Source: Candidatus Gastranaerophilales bacterium | GTDB taxonomy: Bacteria; Cyanobacteriota; Vampirovibrionia; Gastranaerophilales; Gastranaerophilaceae | NCBI GenBank assembly: GCA_944324455.1 | Contig: CALUWJ010000005.1 | Coordinates: 62,001-126,000 of the forward strand | DNA length: 64,000 nt | Reading direction: 5' to 3' | Shown: positions 42,580 through 51,057 of the stretch, piece after piece | Layout: each line of letters starts with the position of its first letter | Numbering within the stretch: the first letter of the stretch is position 1 | Notes under the pieces: generated by a model | Told to the model about the DNA's origin: nothing | The model's input: the letters and a program-made list of their open reading frames with translations, nothing else | The model's database searches: none | Translations under genes and position numbers: made by a program

Positions 42580-44805
42580 ATGAGAAGATTATTTGTATTC
42601 ACATGTGTAATATCGTTGTCTTTGTCTTTATCGTTAGGACAAGGCGCTTTTGCGCTTGATGAAGACCCTATTTCAGGTGTTGACCCTTCAACGGCTTCAA
42701 GGGTTGATATAAAAGAACTTAAAAAAGTCAAGGATATCAAGTCAATTTTTAAAAGAAAAGAAAAAGATGAACAAAAAAAGGAAAAAAAATTAAAACTTAA
42801 AGAAGTTCCTTTGGATAAGTCTGATTTTTCAATGTTTGAAGATGCGGATACTTCCGTTTATGCGCCATTGGGCGATGATAAAAACGAAGTTGATGTAAAA
42901 GATGAAACAAAAAAAACTAAAAAGAAAAATATATTTAATTTTTTTCAAAGAAATAAAACAAAAAAAGTTGAGCCAAAAGATGAAATTATCGAAGAAGCTC
43001 CAACAGAACAAGAAATAACAAAAGATGAAGAATTTAATCACACTTATATCAATGATACTGATATTGTTTATATTAAAGAAGTTGAAATTTTCGGAAATAA
43101 TTTATTAGATACTAACTATATTAAAGAACAGATTAACTCTAAAGAGGGCTATCAATATGTCCGTTCAGAAGTTTCAAATGATTTAAGAACTTTATATAAT
43201 ACAGGATATTTTACTCAAAATATAAGAGCTCTACCTATTAAAATAGATAACAATAATGTTAAATTGAGAATTATATTAGAAGAAAATCCGCCAGTAGCCG
43301 GTTTTAATGTTGTTGGAAATAATAGTATTTCAACAAGTGAAATAATGAATATTTTAAACCGTTATAAAGGACAACCTCAAAATATTCTTAATATTAATAA
43401 TGCAATAAATGAAATCCAAGAACTTTATTCAACAAGAGGCTATATACTTGCCCGAGTTTCAAAAGTTTCAGATGATCCAGATGGATACGTTAATTTTTTG
43501 ATTGATGAGGGGATTATCGGCGATATTATTGTTGAGGGTAATAATAAAACAAGAGATTTTATTGTTAAAAGAAATATATTTTTACAACCTGGATGTGTTT
43601 ATAATGAAAACACAATGCGCTCCGATATTTTAAGGTTAATGGGAACGCAAGCTTTTAAAGATGTTCAAAGAGAGCTTAAAAAAGATGAAAGAACGGGTTT
43701 ATATGACGTTTATGTTGCTCTTGAAGAACAAAGAACAGGTAAGATTTCTTTAGGGGTTGGTATTGATTCAGCCTCAGGTTTCTTTGGCTCTGTTGGGTTT
43801 GGCGAAAATAACTTTAGAGGATTAGGTCAAAAGCTTAATTTGAACGTTTTAGCTGGTACAGGTATTTTGATGAACGACAGTTCTGTTGTACAAAAAGCTA
43901 ATCTACAAGGTGAAATCAGCTTCTTAGAGCCTATGTTTAAAAGAGAAAACCAATCTTTGGGTGCTCGTGTTTTTGCAAGATACTATGGAAGCTATCAAGT
44001 TCCTATGGCGATTGAAAAACGCTTTGGCGGCGAAGTGACGGTTGCTCGTAAATTTGTAGCATTTAAAAATCTATCTGGTTCAATCGGTCTTGGAGTTGAA
44101 AGTGTAACTCTAGATGAAGGTGATGAAGGCGGTATGAGAGCAAGGTATGCTCAAAGAGGAATAGATTGGGCATATCGTCAAAAAGAGCTTGATGGCGGTT
44201 TTTATGTAAAAATAACACCTGCTTTAACTTATGACACAAGAGATAGTGCAGTTAATGCAAGACGAGGTGTTTTAGCAAGAATTACTCTTGAAGAAAATCT
44301 TGGCATATCGGGTGATACATTCGGTAAATTACACGGTATGATAAGAAAATTTATGCCTATCGGAAAGAAATCATCTTTGGTTGTTACTGCTAAAGCGGGC
44401 GGAAAACTCCATGGTGATATGCCAGAATTTGCAGGGTTTGCGCTTGGTGGACCTTATACAATAAGAGGTTTCAATATATCTGAAGTCGGTGTTGGTGACG
44501 GATATATGATGGGTAGTATTGAATATAGAGCGCCAATTCCATTTATAGACAGATTAACTTCTAATTCATTCTTGAATAATTTAAGATTGGCAGCATTTGT
44601 TGACGCGGGTACTTTATTTAATAAATCAATTGGTTCTGATGTATTTGATAAACCAGGATATGCAATTACAGCAGGTGTTGGTTTAAGAGTATTTATACCA
44701 GGGCTAGGACCAATCAATTTAGATTATGGTATTCCTTTAACAAATACATGTGGAGTTGATAGAAAATCCGGCTTCTTTACATTTGGTATGGGCGAAATGT
44801 ATTAA
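42580..44805 (+). CDS. bamA: Outer membrane assembly protein BamA/Omp85
   Basis: 741 residues. A signal peptide (VISLSLSLSLGQGAFA, cut at about 26) and a Lys/Glu/Asp-rich linker (about 40-160) precede three POTRA domains (about 160-375): VKEV-type start YIKEVEIFGNNLLD, VAGFNVVGNNSISTSEIM, and GDIIVEGNNKTRDFIVKRN. The 16-strand barrel follows from about 385. The Omp85 motif GGPYTIRGFNISEVG (lid-lock IRGF) is intact. The protein ends FFTFGMGEMY, with a terminal Tyr in place of the usual Phe. Three POTRA domains with an N-terminal low-complexity stretch resemble cyanobacterial Omp85. It inserts beta-barrel proteins into the outer membrane and shows that the cell is diderm. Confidence 0.92.
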   Translation: MRRLFVFTCVISLSLSLSLGQGAFALDEDPISGVDPSTASRVDIKELKKVKDIKSIFKRKEKDEQKKEKKLKLKEVPLDKSDFSMFEDADTSVYAPLGDDKNEVDVKDETKKTKKKNIFNFFQRNKTKKVEPKDEIIEEAPTEQEITKDEEFNHTYINDTDIVYIKEVEIFGNNLLDTNYIKEQINSKEGYQYVRSEVSNDLRTLYNTGYFTQNIRALPIKIDNNNVKLRIILEENPPVAGFNVVGNNSISTSEIMNILNRYKGQPQNILNINNAINEIQELYSTRGYILARVSKVSDDPDGYVNFLIDEGIIGDIIVEGNNKTRDFIVKRNIFLQPGCVYNENTMRSDILRLMGTQAFKDVQRELKKDERTGLYDVYVALEEQRTGKISLGVGIDSASGFFGSVGFGENNFRGLGQKLNLNVLAGTGILMNDSSVVQKANLQGEISFLEPMFKRENQSLGARVFARYYGSYQVPMAIEKRFGGEVTVARKFVAFKNLSGSIGLGVESVTLDEGDEGGMRARYAQRGIDWAYRQKELDGGFYVKITPALTYDTRDSAVNARRGVLARITLEENLGISGDTFGKLHGMIRKFMPIGKKSSLVVTAKAGGKLHGDMPEFAGFALGGPYTIRGFNISEVGVGDGYMMGSIEYRAPIPFIDRLTSNSFLNNLRLAAFVDAGTLFNKSIGSDVFDKPGYAITAGVGLRVFIPGLGPINLDYGIPLTNTCGVDRKSGFFTFGMGEMY

Positions 44806-45007
44806 ACGCGCAAGCCGTGTGTGAAAACAAAGACAAGCGATGAGCTTGGCTTTGTTGAAACCGTACGAAACCGCCGTAGGATAATTGAGGCTGTTTGGCG
44901 ACTTTAGCCAAACAGAGCCGAAATACCCACAGGCGGAAAAGAACGCGCAAGCCGTGTGTGAAAACAAAGACAAGCGATGAGCTTGGCTTTGTTGAAACCG
45001 TACGAAA
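44805..45007. repeat. Tandem-duplicated structured intergenic repeat (137-bp period)
   Basis: A 66-bp sequence starting AACGCGCAAGCCGTGTGTGA occurs at 44805-44870 and again, identical, at 44942-45007, separated by 71 bp; similarity decays after ACGAAA. Each copy can fold around CAAAGACAAGC-GATGA-GCTTGGCTTTG (one mismatch). The spacer holds a perfect 9-bp hairpin CTGTTTGGC / GCCAAACAG (44890-44915). GC content is far above the surroundings. Open frames on the minus strand here read through both copies and look spurious. The block starts within the last base of bamA and fills most of the 393-bp gap before the gene at 45199. From 45008 to 45198 I see only AT-rich sequence and a ribosome-binding site. 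Confidence 0.85.
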
Positions 45008-45198
45008 TGCCATAGGATGACTAAACAAACGAACACAATTTATTTGTTGCAATTTGTAACAGAATTAAACCTGCTTGGTATAAATTTAAAAACGGTGGAA
45101 TTATACAATTAAGGGTGGTATATACGTTTTGAATTAATAAAAATACTATGCTGCCTAAAAGGGTATAAATAAAATTACAAAATAAAGGAAAATGAAAA

Positions 45199-45615
45199 AT
45201 GCTAGGCAGTTGGATAACAATTCAAAATTATATTGCAAAAGAGCATGACTTGCAGGCTGAATTACTTGATAATTCAATGGATTTAGTGCTGAAACAAAAG
45301 TATGCAAGTGATGAACAAGCAAGTATTACAAAAAAATATAATGTTCAAGAAGATGCCATCCAAGAACAAATGGATGAAATAGGCGATCGTACCAATGATG
45401 AATATAAGGATATGATGGCCGAAATAAAAGAATTAAAAGACGCTGAAGATGCTGAATTAAAAGCAATTGAAGAAGCTCAAACTCAAATGGAGACAGAAAT
45501 CCAAAATGAAAATGCTATGCTTGAAACGCAGCTCCAAGCAATACAAGCAGATAGGGAAGGGCTTGAAGAAGCAAGAAAAGAAGATATTGAAGATTCATTC
45601 GGCTATTTCCAATAA
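45199..45615 (+). CDS. Acidic coiled-coil protein of unknown function
   Basis: A 138-residue protein, not recognised. Short N-terminal segment (LGSWITIQNYIAKEHDLQAE), then almost continuous coiled coil rich in Glu, Gln, Asp and Lys (about 45-128, ending EGLEEARKEDIEDSFGYFQ). No signal peptide. AAAGGAAAA lies upstream of the ATG, and a strong terminator follows at 45641-45668, so it is its own transcription unit. In layout it resembles the 83-residue gene at 8996. Such short acidic helical proteins can be abundant structural or chaperone-like factors, but nothing here shows a role. Confidence 0.7.
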   Translation: MLGSWITIQNYIAKEHDLQAELLDNSMDLVLKQKYASDEQASITKKYNVQEDAIQEQMDEIGDRTNDEYKDMMAEIKELKDAEDAELKAIEEAQTQMETEIQNENAMLETQLQAIQADREGLEEARKEDIEDSFGYFQ

Positions 45616-45640
45616 TTTTGTTGTTAATAACTACAATAAA

Positions 45641-45668
45641 AAAGCCCTGCATAGTGCAGGGCTTTTGT
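45641..45668. terminator. Strong bidirectional terminator
   Basis: AAAGCCCTGCA (45641-45651), loop TAG, TGCAGGGCTTT (45655-45665), with A-run before and T-run after. It serves the coiled-coil gene and the convergent GH57 gene. Confidence 0.92.
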
Positions 45669-45684
45669 ACTTTTTGAGTTTAGA

Positions 45685-47421
45685 TTATTTTCTATCTGCA
45701 TACAAAGGAGCCAGTTTTTTCTCTTGTTGAGGGATAACTCCTTCTTCAATCGGTAAATAAACTCTATAATCAATATCAGCAAAACAATTATCAATTGATT
45801 CAATTTCTGACAGTTTTGCTTCATCGATTGCGTTATTATCAATCATATCTGCAATTTGTTCAAAGCGTTGAACGTGTTCTCTGAACCTATCTGTTGCATA
45901 GTCTTTTGCTTGCCATGTTGTAATTAAGAAAGGCCAATCAGAGCTTTGAAGCAATAATTCTTCTCTTGCAAGTTGATTTAGTGCTCTATGTAGAATTTTA
46001 TCAGTTGGAATATTTTCATATCTTGAAACGATATCTATTATACGTTTTTCGCAAGAATGAATAATAGGCCACATCCATTCTGTTAAATGGTTTTGCCATA
46101 CCCAGAAATGTCCGCCTTGTCCCCAAGAAGATTCAGGAATTTGAATTGCTTCTGTCGGCGGATGGGCTTGTAAGTATTCTCCTGCTGTCATCATTTCAAC
46201 TTCAGGTACATATTTATTTAATTTACGAATAACTTGTTTAATAAATTCGATACCTTCAAACCACCAGTGTCCGTATAATTCTGTATCAAATGAAACCATT
46301 ACAAGACCTTGTTTTCCGTCATGGGAATTTTTGTAGTCATTTAATAAGTGGTAAATTAGATTTGTGTAGTGGTCTGAATTTGAATTAACTTGATTCATAG
46401 CTAATACTGGATCATAAAGCATCTTATCACCTAAATCTGTTGTAGATGATGTAATTCTCCAGTAGTGCATACCTGAATTGCAATCTTTTCTGTGGAATTC
46501 TCTATAACAACCATCTCCGGGGTATCCGTCTGCCGCTGACCATACTTGGAACCCTGCTCTATCGTTTCTACCCATCACGGCAACTTGTGCATCAGGTAAC
46601 CAATATGCACTATATGTGTCATATCCGGTTGCCTCTCTTTTTGGTAATGGTATATACTCAATATTTCCGTAAACTCCTATATTTCTACGGTTTCCGATAG
46701 AGTTTCCACCTTCGATTACGTGTGATTCGGTGAAGAAATATTCTATATCATTGTTCTGTAAGGTAACTTCAATAGCGGGACGCCATTTCTTTTTACCATC
46801 TTTTCCAATGAACTCATAACCTTGTCTATAAGCGCATTCAGGCAACCAACAGCCTTTTGCTTTTTTACCGAAAAGGCGTTTTGTTGTATCTGAACCTACT
46901 TTAAACTGTGCATTTAAATTTGTATCAGTTGCAAGCAACGGTGAAAAACCATGGGTTGCGCCTGATGTTGTTATTTCAATACAACCTAAATCTTGGAATT
47001 TTTTAAAGCCGGAAATTAAGTCTTTGTTGAATTTGTTAATAAATAAATCTTTAATTCTGTTATACCAATCAAAATAATATTTTGCTAAGTATTTAAGATG
47101 TTGGCTGTGCGCTACTTCGGGATCAGGATATCTTTCAAGATCTTCTGATACTGCTTTAATTCTTGAATCAAGATAATCAATAAAGCCTTGTTGCAAATGT
47201 GCATCATTTAATTGTTCTGCTAAAATCGGAGTAATTCCAACAGTTAATTTTGCTTTAATGCCTTCATCATATAATTCTGAAATCATATTTAACAATGGAA
47301 CGTATGTTTCTTCCATACATTCGTATAAGCATTCTTCCCCAAAAGGCCACATACCCGCCATCCTGTAATATGGAAGGTGCGAGTGCAGCATAAAGACAAA
47401 TTGTCCTATTTTTTGTACCAT
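45685..47421 (-). CDS. GH57 1,4-alpha-glucan branching enzyme-type glycosidase (DUF1957)
   Basis: The 578-residue protein opens with the GH57 region I motif QFVFMLHSHLPYYRMAGMWP. WLPECAYRQGYE places the nucleophile at Glu195, and VSFDTELYGHWWFEGIEF the acid/base at Asp379. A C-terminal helical domain (DUF1957-like, SSWGQGGHFWVWQNHLTEWM onward) completes the branching-enzyme subgroup. It makes alpha-1,6 branches in glycogen, fitting with the GH13 genes at 22-28 kb. ATG 47421 is chosen over the longer frame (to 47496) because GGAGG lies 7 nt upstream and the homology starts there. Its upstream gap (250 bp) carries AT-rich sequence with an extended -10-like TGGTATAAA. Confidence 0.88.
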   Translation of the reverse strand: MVQKIGQFVFMLHSHLPYYRMAGMWPFGEECLYECMEETYVPLLNMISELYDEGIKAKLTVGITPILAEQLNDAHLQQGFIDYLDSRIKAVSEDLERYPDPEVAHSQHLKYLAKYYFDWYNRIKDLFINKFNKDLISGFKKFQDLGCIEITTSGATHGFSPLLATDTNLNAQFKVGSDTTKRLFGKKAKGCWLPECAYRQGYEFIGKDGKKKWRPAIEVTLQNNDIEYFFTESHVIEGGNSIGNRRNIGVYGNIEYIPLPKREATGYDTYSAYWLPDAQVAVMGRNDRAGFQVWSAADGYPGDGCYREFHRKDCNSGMHYWRITSSTTDLGDKMLYDPVLAMNQVNSNSDHYTNLIYHLLNDYKNSHDGKQGLVMVSFDTELYGHWWFEGIEFIKQVIRKLNKYVPEVEMMTAGEYLQAHPPTEAIQIPESSWGQGGHFWVWQNHLTEWMWPIIHSCEKRIIDIVSRYENIPTDKILHRALNQLAREELLLQSSDWPFLITTWQAKDYATDRFREHVQRFEQIADMIDNNAIDEAKLSEIESIDNCFADIDYRVYLPIEEGVIPQQEKKLAPLYADRK

Positions 47422-47671
47422 TTTATTGCCTCCGACTTTAAGTAATTTATATTTATGTTTATATTTATACCATAAATTATAATAAAAAATAATCATTTAG
47501 AATTAGTACATTTGTATAAATTTACTAAAGTTAATATAGTTAATTGGAATTAATCATGCGGATATTTATTTTTTGGCAGTTTAATGCTATTTTGGTTGAT
47601 TAATTTCTATTGTACAAAGTATTAAAATTGTTACAATTTTGATTTAAATATTTATGCGCTAAAATAATTAT

Positions 47672-48262
47672 ATGAAAGATGAAAAAATAATTTTGTTCGA
47701 TCCGGGGTTTGCCCCTTTAGTAATTGATTCAATAGGTCAAGTTGGTTATACATATTACATGTTTAGCGCTGTTCCGGATTTAAAATTAAAAAGATTAAAT
47801 TTTTTACATATATATAATAAATTGCAAAAATTATTAAAAACAAACATTGCTTTTTATTTGGGCTGTTTAATGTGGGCAAGTTATATTAAAAAATTTGATA
47901 ATTATAAAATTGAAGGAAATAAACTTTTAGGTGAAGATTGCAAAGAAGAAGAATATACAAGCGAGATTGATTTTTTAATTGATTTTATTGTCAATCAATT
48001 ACCAAGGGATTGCAAATATTATCAAAATAGAAAATATATTCCTGATGAAAAATATTTACCTATATTAAAAACATATAGAGATTTTCTTGTTTTAAATAAA
48101 GGTTTTGTTGAGTGCGATAATACTAATCAAATAGTATTACCTAAAAATATCAAAAATCTATCTGATATTGAAAAAGATAATTTAAATGAAAAAATTCAAC
48201 AAGCTTTACTAAATAAAAATATAGATGAACTTCTTGATTCTTATACTTTAATTTTTAATTAG
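47672..48262 (+). CDS. Unknown small protein
   Basis: A 196-residue protein, not recognised. It begins KDEKIILFDPGFAPLVIDSI and has a moderately hydrophobic stretch (KTNIAFYLGCLMWASYI) and an acidic, Lys-rich C-terminal half. No signal peptide. No ribosome-binding site precedes ATG 47672; instead a TAAAAT box (47660-47665) ends 6 nt before it, as in the leaderless genes of this window, though the -35 is poor. The candidate structured RNA starts 3 bases after its stop. Confidence 0.6.
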   Translation: MKDEKIILFDPGFAPLVIDSIGQVGYTYYMFSAVPDLKLKRLNFLHIYNKLQKLLKTNIAFYLGCLMWASYIKKFDNYKIEGNKLLGEDCKEEEYTSEIDFLIDFIVNQLPRDCKYYQNRKYIPDEKYLPILKTYRDFLVLNKGFVECDNTNQIVLPKNIKNLSDIEKDNLNEKIQQALLNKNIDELLDSYTLIFN

Positions 48263-48265
48263 GAA

Positions 48266-48340
48266 GGTCGGGTTTAAGATGAAATCAAACTATCCCAATG
48301 CAAAAATCATATACGCTAATTAAGGTGATAGGCCCCGACC
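48266..48340 (+). ncRNA. Candidate structured RNA or leader element, three-way-junction shape
   Basis: The 75-nt segment is closed by a perfect 7-bp pairing GGTCGGG (48266-48272) with CCCGACC (48334-48340). Inside it, TTT/AAA plus GAT/ATC (48273-48289) can form one hairpin and TATCCC (48291-48296) with GGTGATA (48324-48330) a second, giving a three-way junction. The length resembles tRNA, but T-loop and anticodon features are absent. It does not match a riboswitch core I recognise. It lies between two same-strand genes, upstream of the promoter at 48377, so it may be a 3' element of the upstream gene or an independent RNA. Tentative. Confidence 0.35.
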
Positions 48341-48376
48341 CATTTATAAGGATAGAATATTTTTTTACAAATTTCA

Positions 48377-48405
48377 TTGTATAAAAGTATAGTTTTTGTT
48401 ATACT
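48377..48405 (+). promoter_or_regulatory. Promoter of the 336-residue coiled-coil gene
   Basis: TTGTAT (48377-48382), a 17-bp spacer, TATACT (48400-48405). This predicts a leader of about 110 nt, long for this window, with GTGAGG near the ATG. Confidence 0.7.
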
Positions 48406-48521
48406 GGATTTGTAGAGTTGATGTTAAGATATATTAAGTTGTGTACAGTTAGGTTAGCAAATAAAATTTATGTCATGTTTTAATATCTATATAAAGTAGT
48501 TTCAAAAATAGTGAGGTAGAA

Positions 48522-49532
48522 ATGGAACAAATTAATTCTATGGTTAGTGTAAGAGCCAACACCCCAGTTAAAAATGATTCAAAAACAAGCTCACCAATAG
48601 ATAAAATTAAACAAAAAATTGATGAAGTACCTGATGGTGCAAAGAAAATTGCTGCCGGTTTAGGCGCTTTAAGTGCAATTGCTATTGCAACAATTGCGAT
48701 TGTTAAACATAAAAATGCTGGTAAAGCTGTGAATGAAGTAAAAGAAGGAGCTTTTGATGTAGCTACTAAAATAATTCCTAAAACTTCTAAAGATATTCCT
48801 CATAAAGCTTCTGAAACAATTGCGCAAGAGGCTGTTGATAAAGTTGCTAATGGTGCAAATTATCAAAAAATTAGACGCGAAGCCACTCGTAATTTAACTC
48901 ATAATGAAAAAGCAGTTGTAAAAGAAAAATTATCTGAATTTAATGCAAGTTTAAATAAAGCAAGACAAGAAAGACTTATTGAAAGAGGTAAAAACGCTAA
49001 AGTTGCCAAAGGTGCGCCTGCTATTGCAGAACAAGCTAACCAAGGTATGAAATCAGCAAGAACAGTTGAAGAAATTAATGCTAGAGTTAGTGCTGCTCAA
49101 CAAGCTGCAGACAGCGCAAAAGCTAAAGCAAGCGAACTTGCACAAAATACTTCAACTAAAGGTGATGTTAGACGCGCTACATATGCTCAACATAAATATG
49201 AACAAGCTCAAAGAAATGCCAATATAGTTAAAGAAAATGGCGAGAAAAGAGCTCAAGAATTAATAGATCAAGCAGAAAAAAAGGCCGAAAATATAGCAAA
49301 AATGCAAGCTACCAAAGGCTATGAAGCAGGTCTTGAAAAACAAGCTGTTAATGCTCAAAATACAACGGCAAATGCTATTAAAAGAGATTATAATCAACAG
49401 TTGAATAAGTATATGAAAAAACATGCAGGCGAATCAAAATATAAATTAGAAGCCAGCTTGAAAAATGGAAAATATGCTGACGAAACTGAAAAAACAGCTA
49501 TTATGCAACTTTTAGCAGGCTTAAAAAAATAA
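48522..49532 (+). CDS. Ala/Lys-rich coiled-coil protein with one membrane segment
   Basis: A 336-residue protein, not recognised. It opens EQINSMVSVRANTPVK, similar to the INSV openings of other unknown proteins here. One hydrophobic helix lies at about 42-62 (IAAGLGALSAIAIATIAIVK). The rest is a long Ala/Lys/Glu/Gln helical region (about 80-330; e.g. AQQAADSAKAKASELAQNTS), reminiscent of apolipophorin or LEA-like helices. A GTGAGG ribosome-binding site supports the start. It could be a membrane-anchored filament or spacer protein. It ends 7 bp from the convergent comM gene. Confidence 0.6.
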   Translation: MEQINSMVSVRANTPVKNDSKTSSPIDKIKQKIDEVPDGAKKIAAGLGALSAIAIATIAIVKHKNAGKAVNEVKEGAFDVATKIIPKTSKDIPHKASETIAQEAVDKVANGANYQKIRREATRNLTHNEKAVVKEKLSEFNASLNKARQERLIERGKNAKVAKGAPAIAEQANQGMKSARTVEEINARVSAAQQAADSAKAKASELAQNTSTKGDVRRATYAQHKYEQAQRNANIVKENGEKRAQELIDQAEKKAENIAKMQATKGYEAGLEKQAVNAQNTTANAIKRDYNQQLNKYMKKHAGESKYKLEASLKNGKYADETEKTAIMQLLAGLKK

Positions 49533-49539
49533 TAAAATT

Positions 49540-51057
49540 TTAAAAACTTCTTAATTGCAGAGCTTGAGCGATGTGAGTGATAGAAATATCTTCCTTTTGT
49601 TCAAGGTCTGCAATTGTTTTAGAGATTTTTAGAATTCTGTCATAGGCTCTTGCTGATAAATTAAATTTGTTTATAGCGTCTTTTAGAAATTTTTTAGTAT
49701 TATCATCAATTTTACAATATTTTTTAATTAATTTTGCATTTAGTTCGCTGTTTGTTAAAATATTTTCGTTTTTATATCTTTCAAGCTGAATTTGTCTTGC
49801 TTTAATAACTCTTTTTCTTATCTCAGAAGAAGTTTCAGCAGTTTTATTGTCTGATAATAGTTCTTCATCTGATAATCTTTGAATTTTTAATTGGATATCA
49901 ATTCTATCTAACAGTGGACCTGAAAGCCTTGATTTGTAACGATTAATTTGAAATTCGCTGCATGTGCATTGTTTTTTATTATCTCCTAAAAATCCGCAAG
50001 GACAAGGATTCATAGCGCCAATTAAAATAAAATTGGCAGGATATTGAACACTTATTTGTGCTCTTGAAATGGTTACAACGTTATCTTCTAAGGGTTGTCT
50101 TAAGACTTCCAAGACATTTCTTGGAAATTCAACCATTTCATCAAGAAATAAAACACCTCTATGTGCTAGAGTAATTTCCCCCGGTTTTGGGTTTGAGCCG
50201 CCACCGATAATTCCAACAGCACTAGAGCTGTGGTGGGGCGAGCGAAAAGGACGAGTTGTGATAAGAGGGTTTTTATTATCCAATAAGCCTGAAATAGAGT
50301 AAATTTTAGTTAATTCAATTGCTTCTTGAGCGGTTAAGGGAGGTAAAATTGACATAAAAGCTCGAGCAAGCATAGTTTTACCTGCCCCCGGTGAACCTGA
50401 TAAAAGAACATTATGTGCTCCTGCAGCTGCAATTTCAAGAGCTTTTTTGGCTTGGTTTTGTCCTTTTATATTTGAAAAATCAATAGGAAAATCTGTTTCT
50501 TTATTTAAAAAATCATTTATATTTTGTTTTAGCTTTTTAAGATCTGAATTTTGATTTAAATATTCAACAACTTGAGATAAATTATCTGCTCCAAGCGTTT
50601 CAATGTTTTCAATAAAGCTTGCTTCTTGAAGATTTGAAGATGGAATAATAACTTTTTCTATTCCTAATTCTGATAGAGAGCTTACTATGGGTAAAATCCC
50701 TTTAACTTCTCTTAGTGAACCATCAAGAGATAATTCACCTATAAAAGCAATTTTTTCTTGATTAAATTCTTTAATTATACCCTCTCTTGATAAAATCCCA
50801 ACAGCCATTGCTAAATCATAGTTTGAGCCTTCTTTTTTTAGGTCAGCCGGTGCAAGATTTATAACAACTTTTGTGGATGGAAAAGAATATCCGGAGTTTT
50901 TAATTGCCAGTCTTAATCTTTCTTTTGCCTCAGAAATGGCTGTATCAGGTAAACCCACAATTATAATTTGAGGAATTGAATTTATTGTATCTACTTCAAC
51001 ATTAATTTCATAAACATTTAAACCAATTACTGCCGCGCTTTTTGTGGATACTACCAT
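49540..51057 (-). CDS. comM: Mg-chelatase-like AAA+ ATPase ComM/YifB
   Basis: 505 residues. The N-terminal Lon-like/ChlI domain (about 1-170, VNLAPADLKKEGSNYDLAMA) is followed by an AAA+ module with Walker A SGSPGAGKTMLARA, Walker B GVLFLDEMVEF, and a Cys motif NPCPCGFLGDNKKQCTC. A C-terminal Mg-chelatase subdomain (NLSARAYDRILKISKTIADL) ends it. ComM is a hexameric helicase that drives branch migration in natural transformation, so DNA uptake or recombination is suggested. The upstream TPR gene overlaps it by one base (TAATG). Confidence 0.94.
   Translation of the reverse strand: MVVSTKSAAVIGLNVYEINVEVDTINSIPQIIIVGLPDTAISEAKERLRLAIKNSGYSFPSTKVVINLAPADLKKEGSNYDLAMAVGILSREGIIKEFNQEKIAFIGELSLDGSLREVKGILPIVSSLSELGIEKVIIPSSNLQEASFIENIETLGADNLSQVVEYLNQNSDLKKLKQNINDFLNKETDFPIDFSNIKGQNQAKKALEIAAAGAHNVLLSGSPGAGKTMLARAFMSILPPLTAQEAIELTKIYSISGLLDNKNPLITTRPFRSPHHSSSAVGIIGGGSNPKPGEITLAHRGVLFLDEMVEFPRNVLEVLRQPLEDNVVTISRAQISVQYPANFILIGAMNPCPCGFLGDNKKQCTCSEFQINRYKSRLSGPLLDRIDIQLKIQRLSDEELLSDNKTAETSSEIRKRVIKARQIQLERYKNENILTNSELNAKLIKKYCKIDDNTKKFLKDAINKFNLSARAYDRILKISKTIADLEQKEDISITHIAQALQLRSF

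Noticed and set aside
44805-45007. Possible CRISPR array
   Set aside because: Only two repeat copies, 66 bp long with a 71-bp structured spacer, and no cas genes nearby.
44737-45052. Two overlapping minus-strand open frames of 91-99 codons across the tandem repeat
   Set aside because: They exist only because the 66-bp repeat lacks stops; they overlap the bamA end, have no ribosome-binding site, and their Cys/Phe/His-rich peptides look like translated non-coding DNA.
47422-47496. Longer start for the GH57 enzyme
   Set aside because: Homology starts at VQKIGQFVFMLHSHL, and GGAGG is correctly spaced from ATG 47421.
48266-48340. Possible tRNA based on 75-nt length and 7-bp closing stem
   Set aside because: No T-arm consensus, no anticodon stem-loop and no discriminator/CCA pattern; kept only as an unassigned structured RNA candidate.
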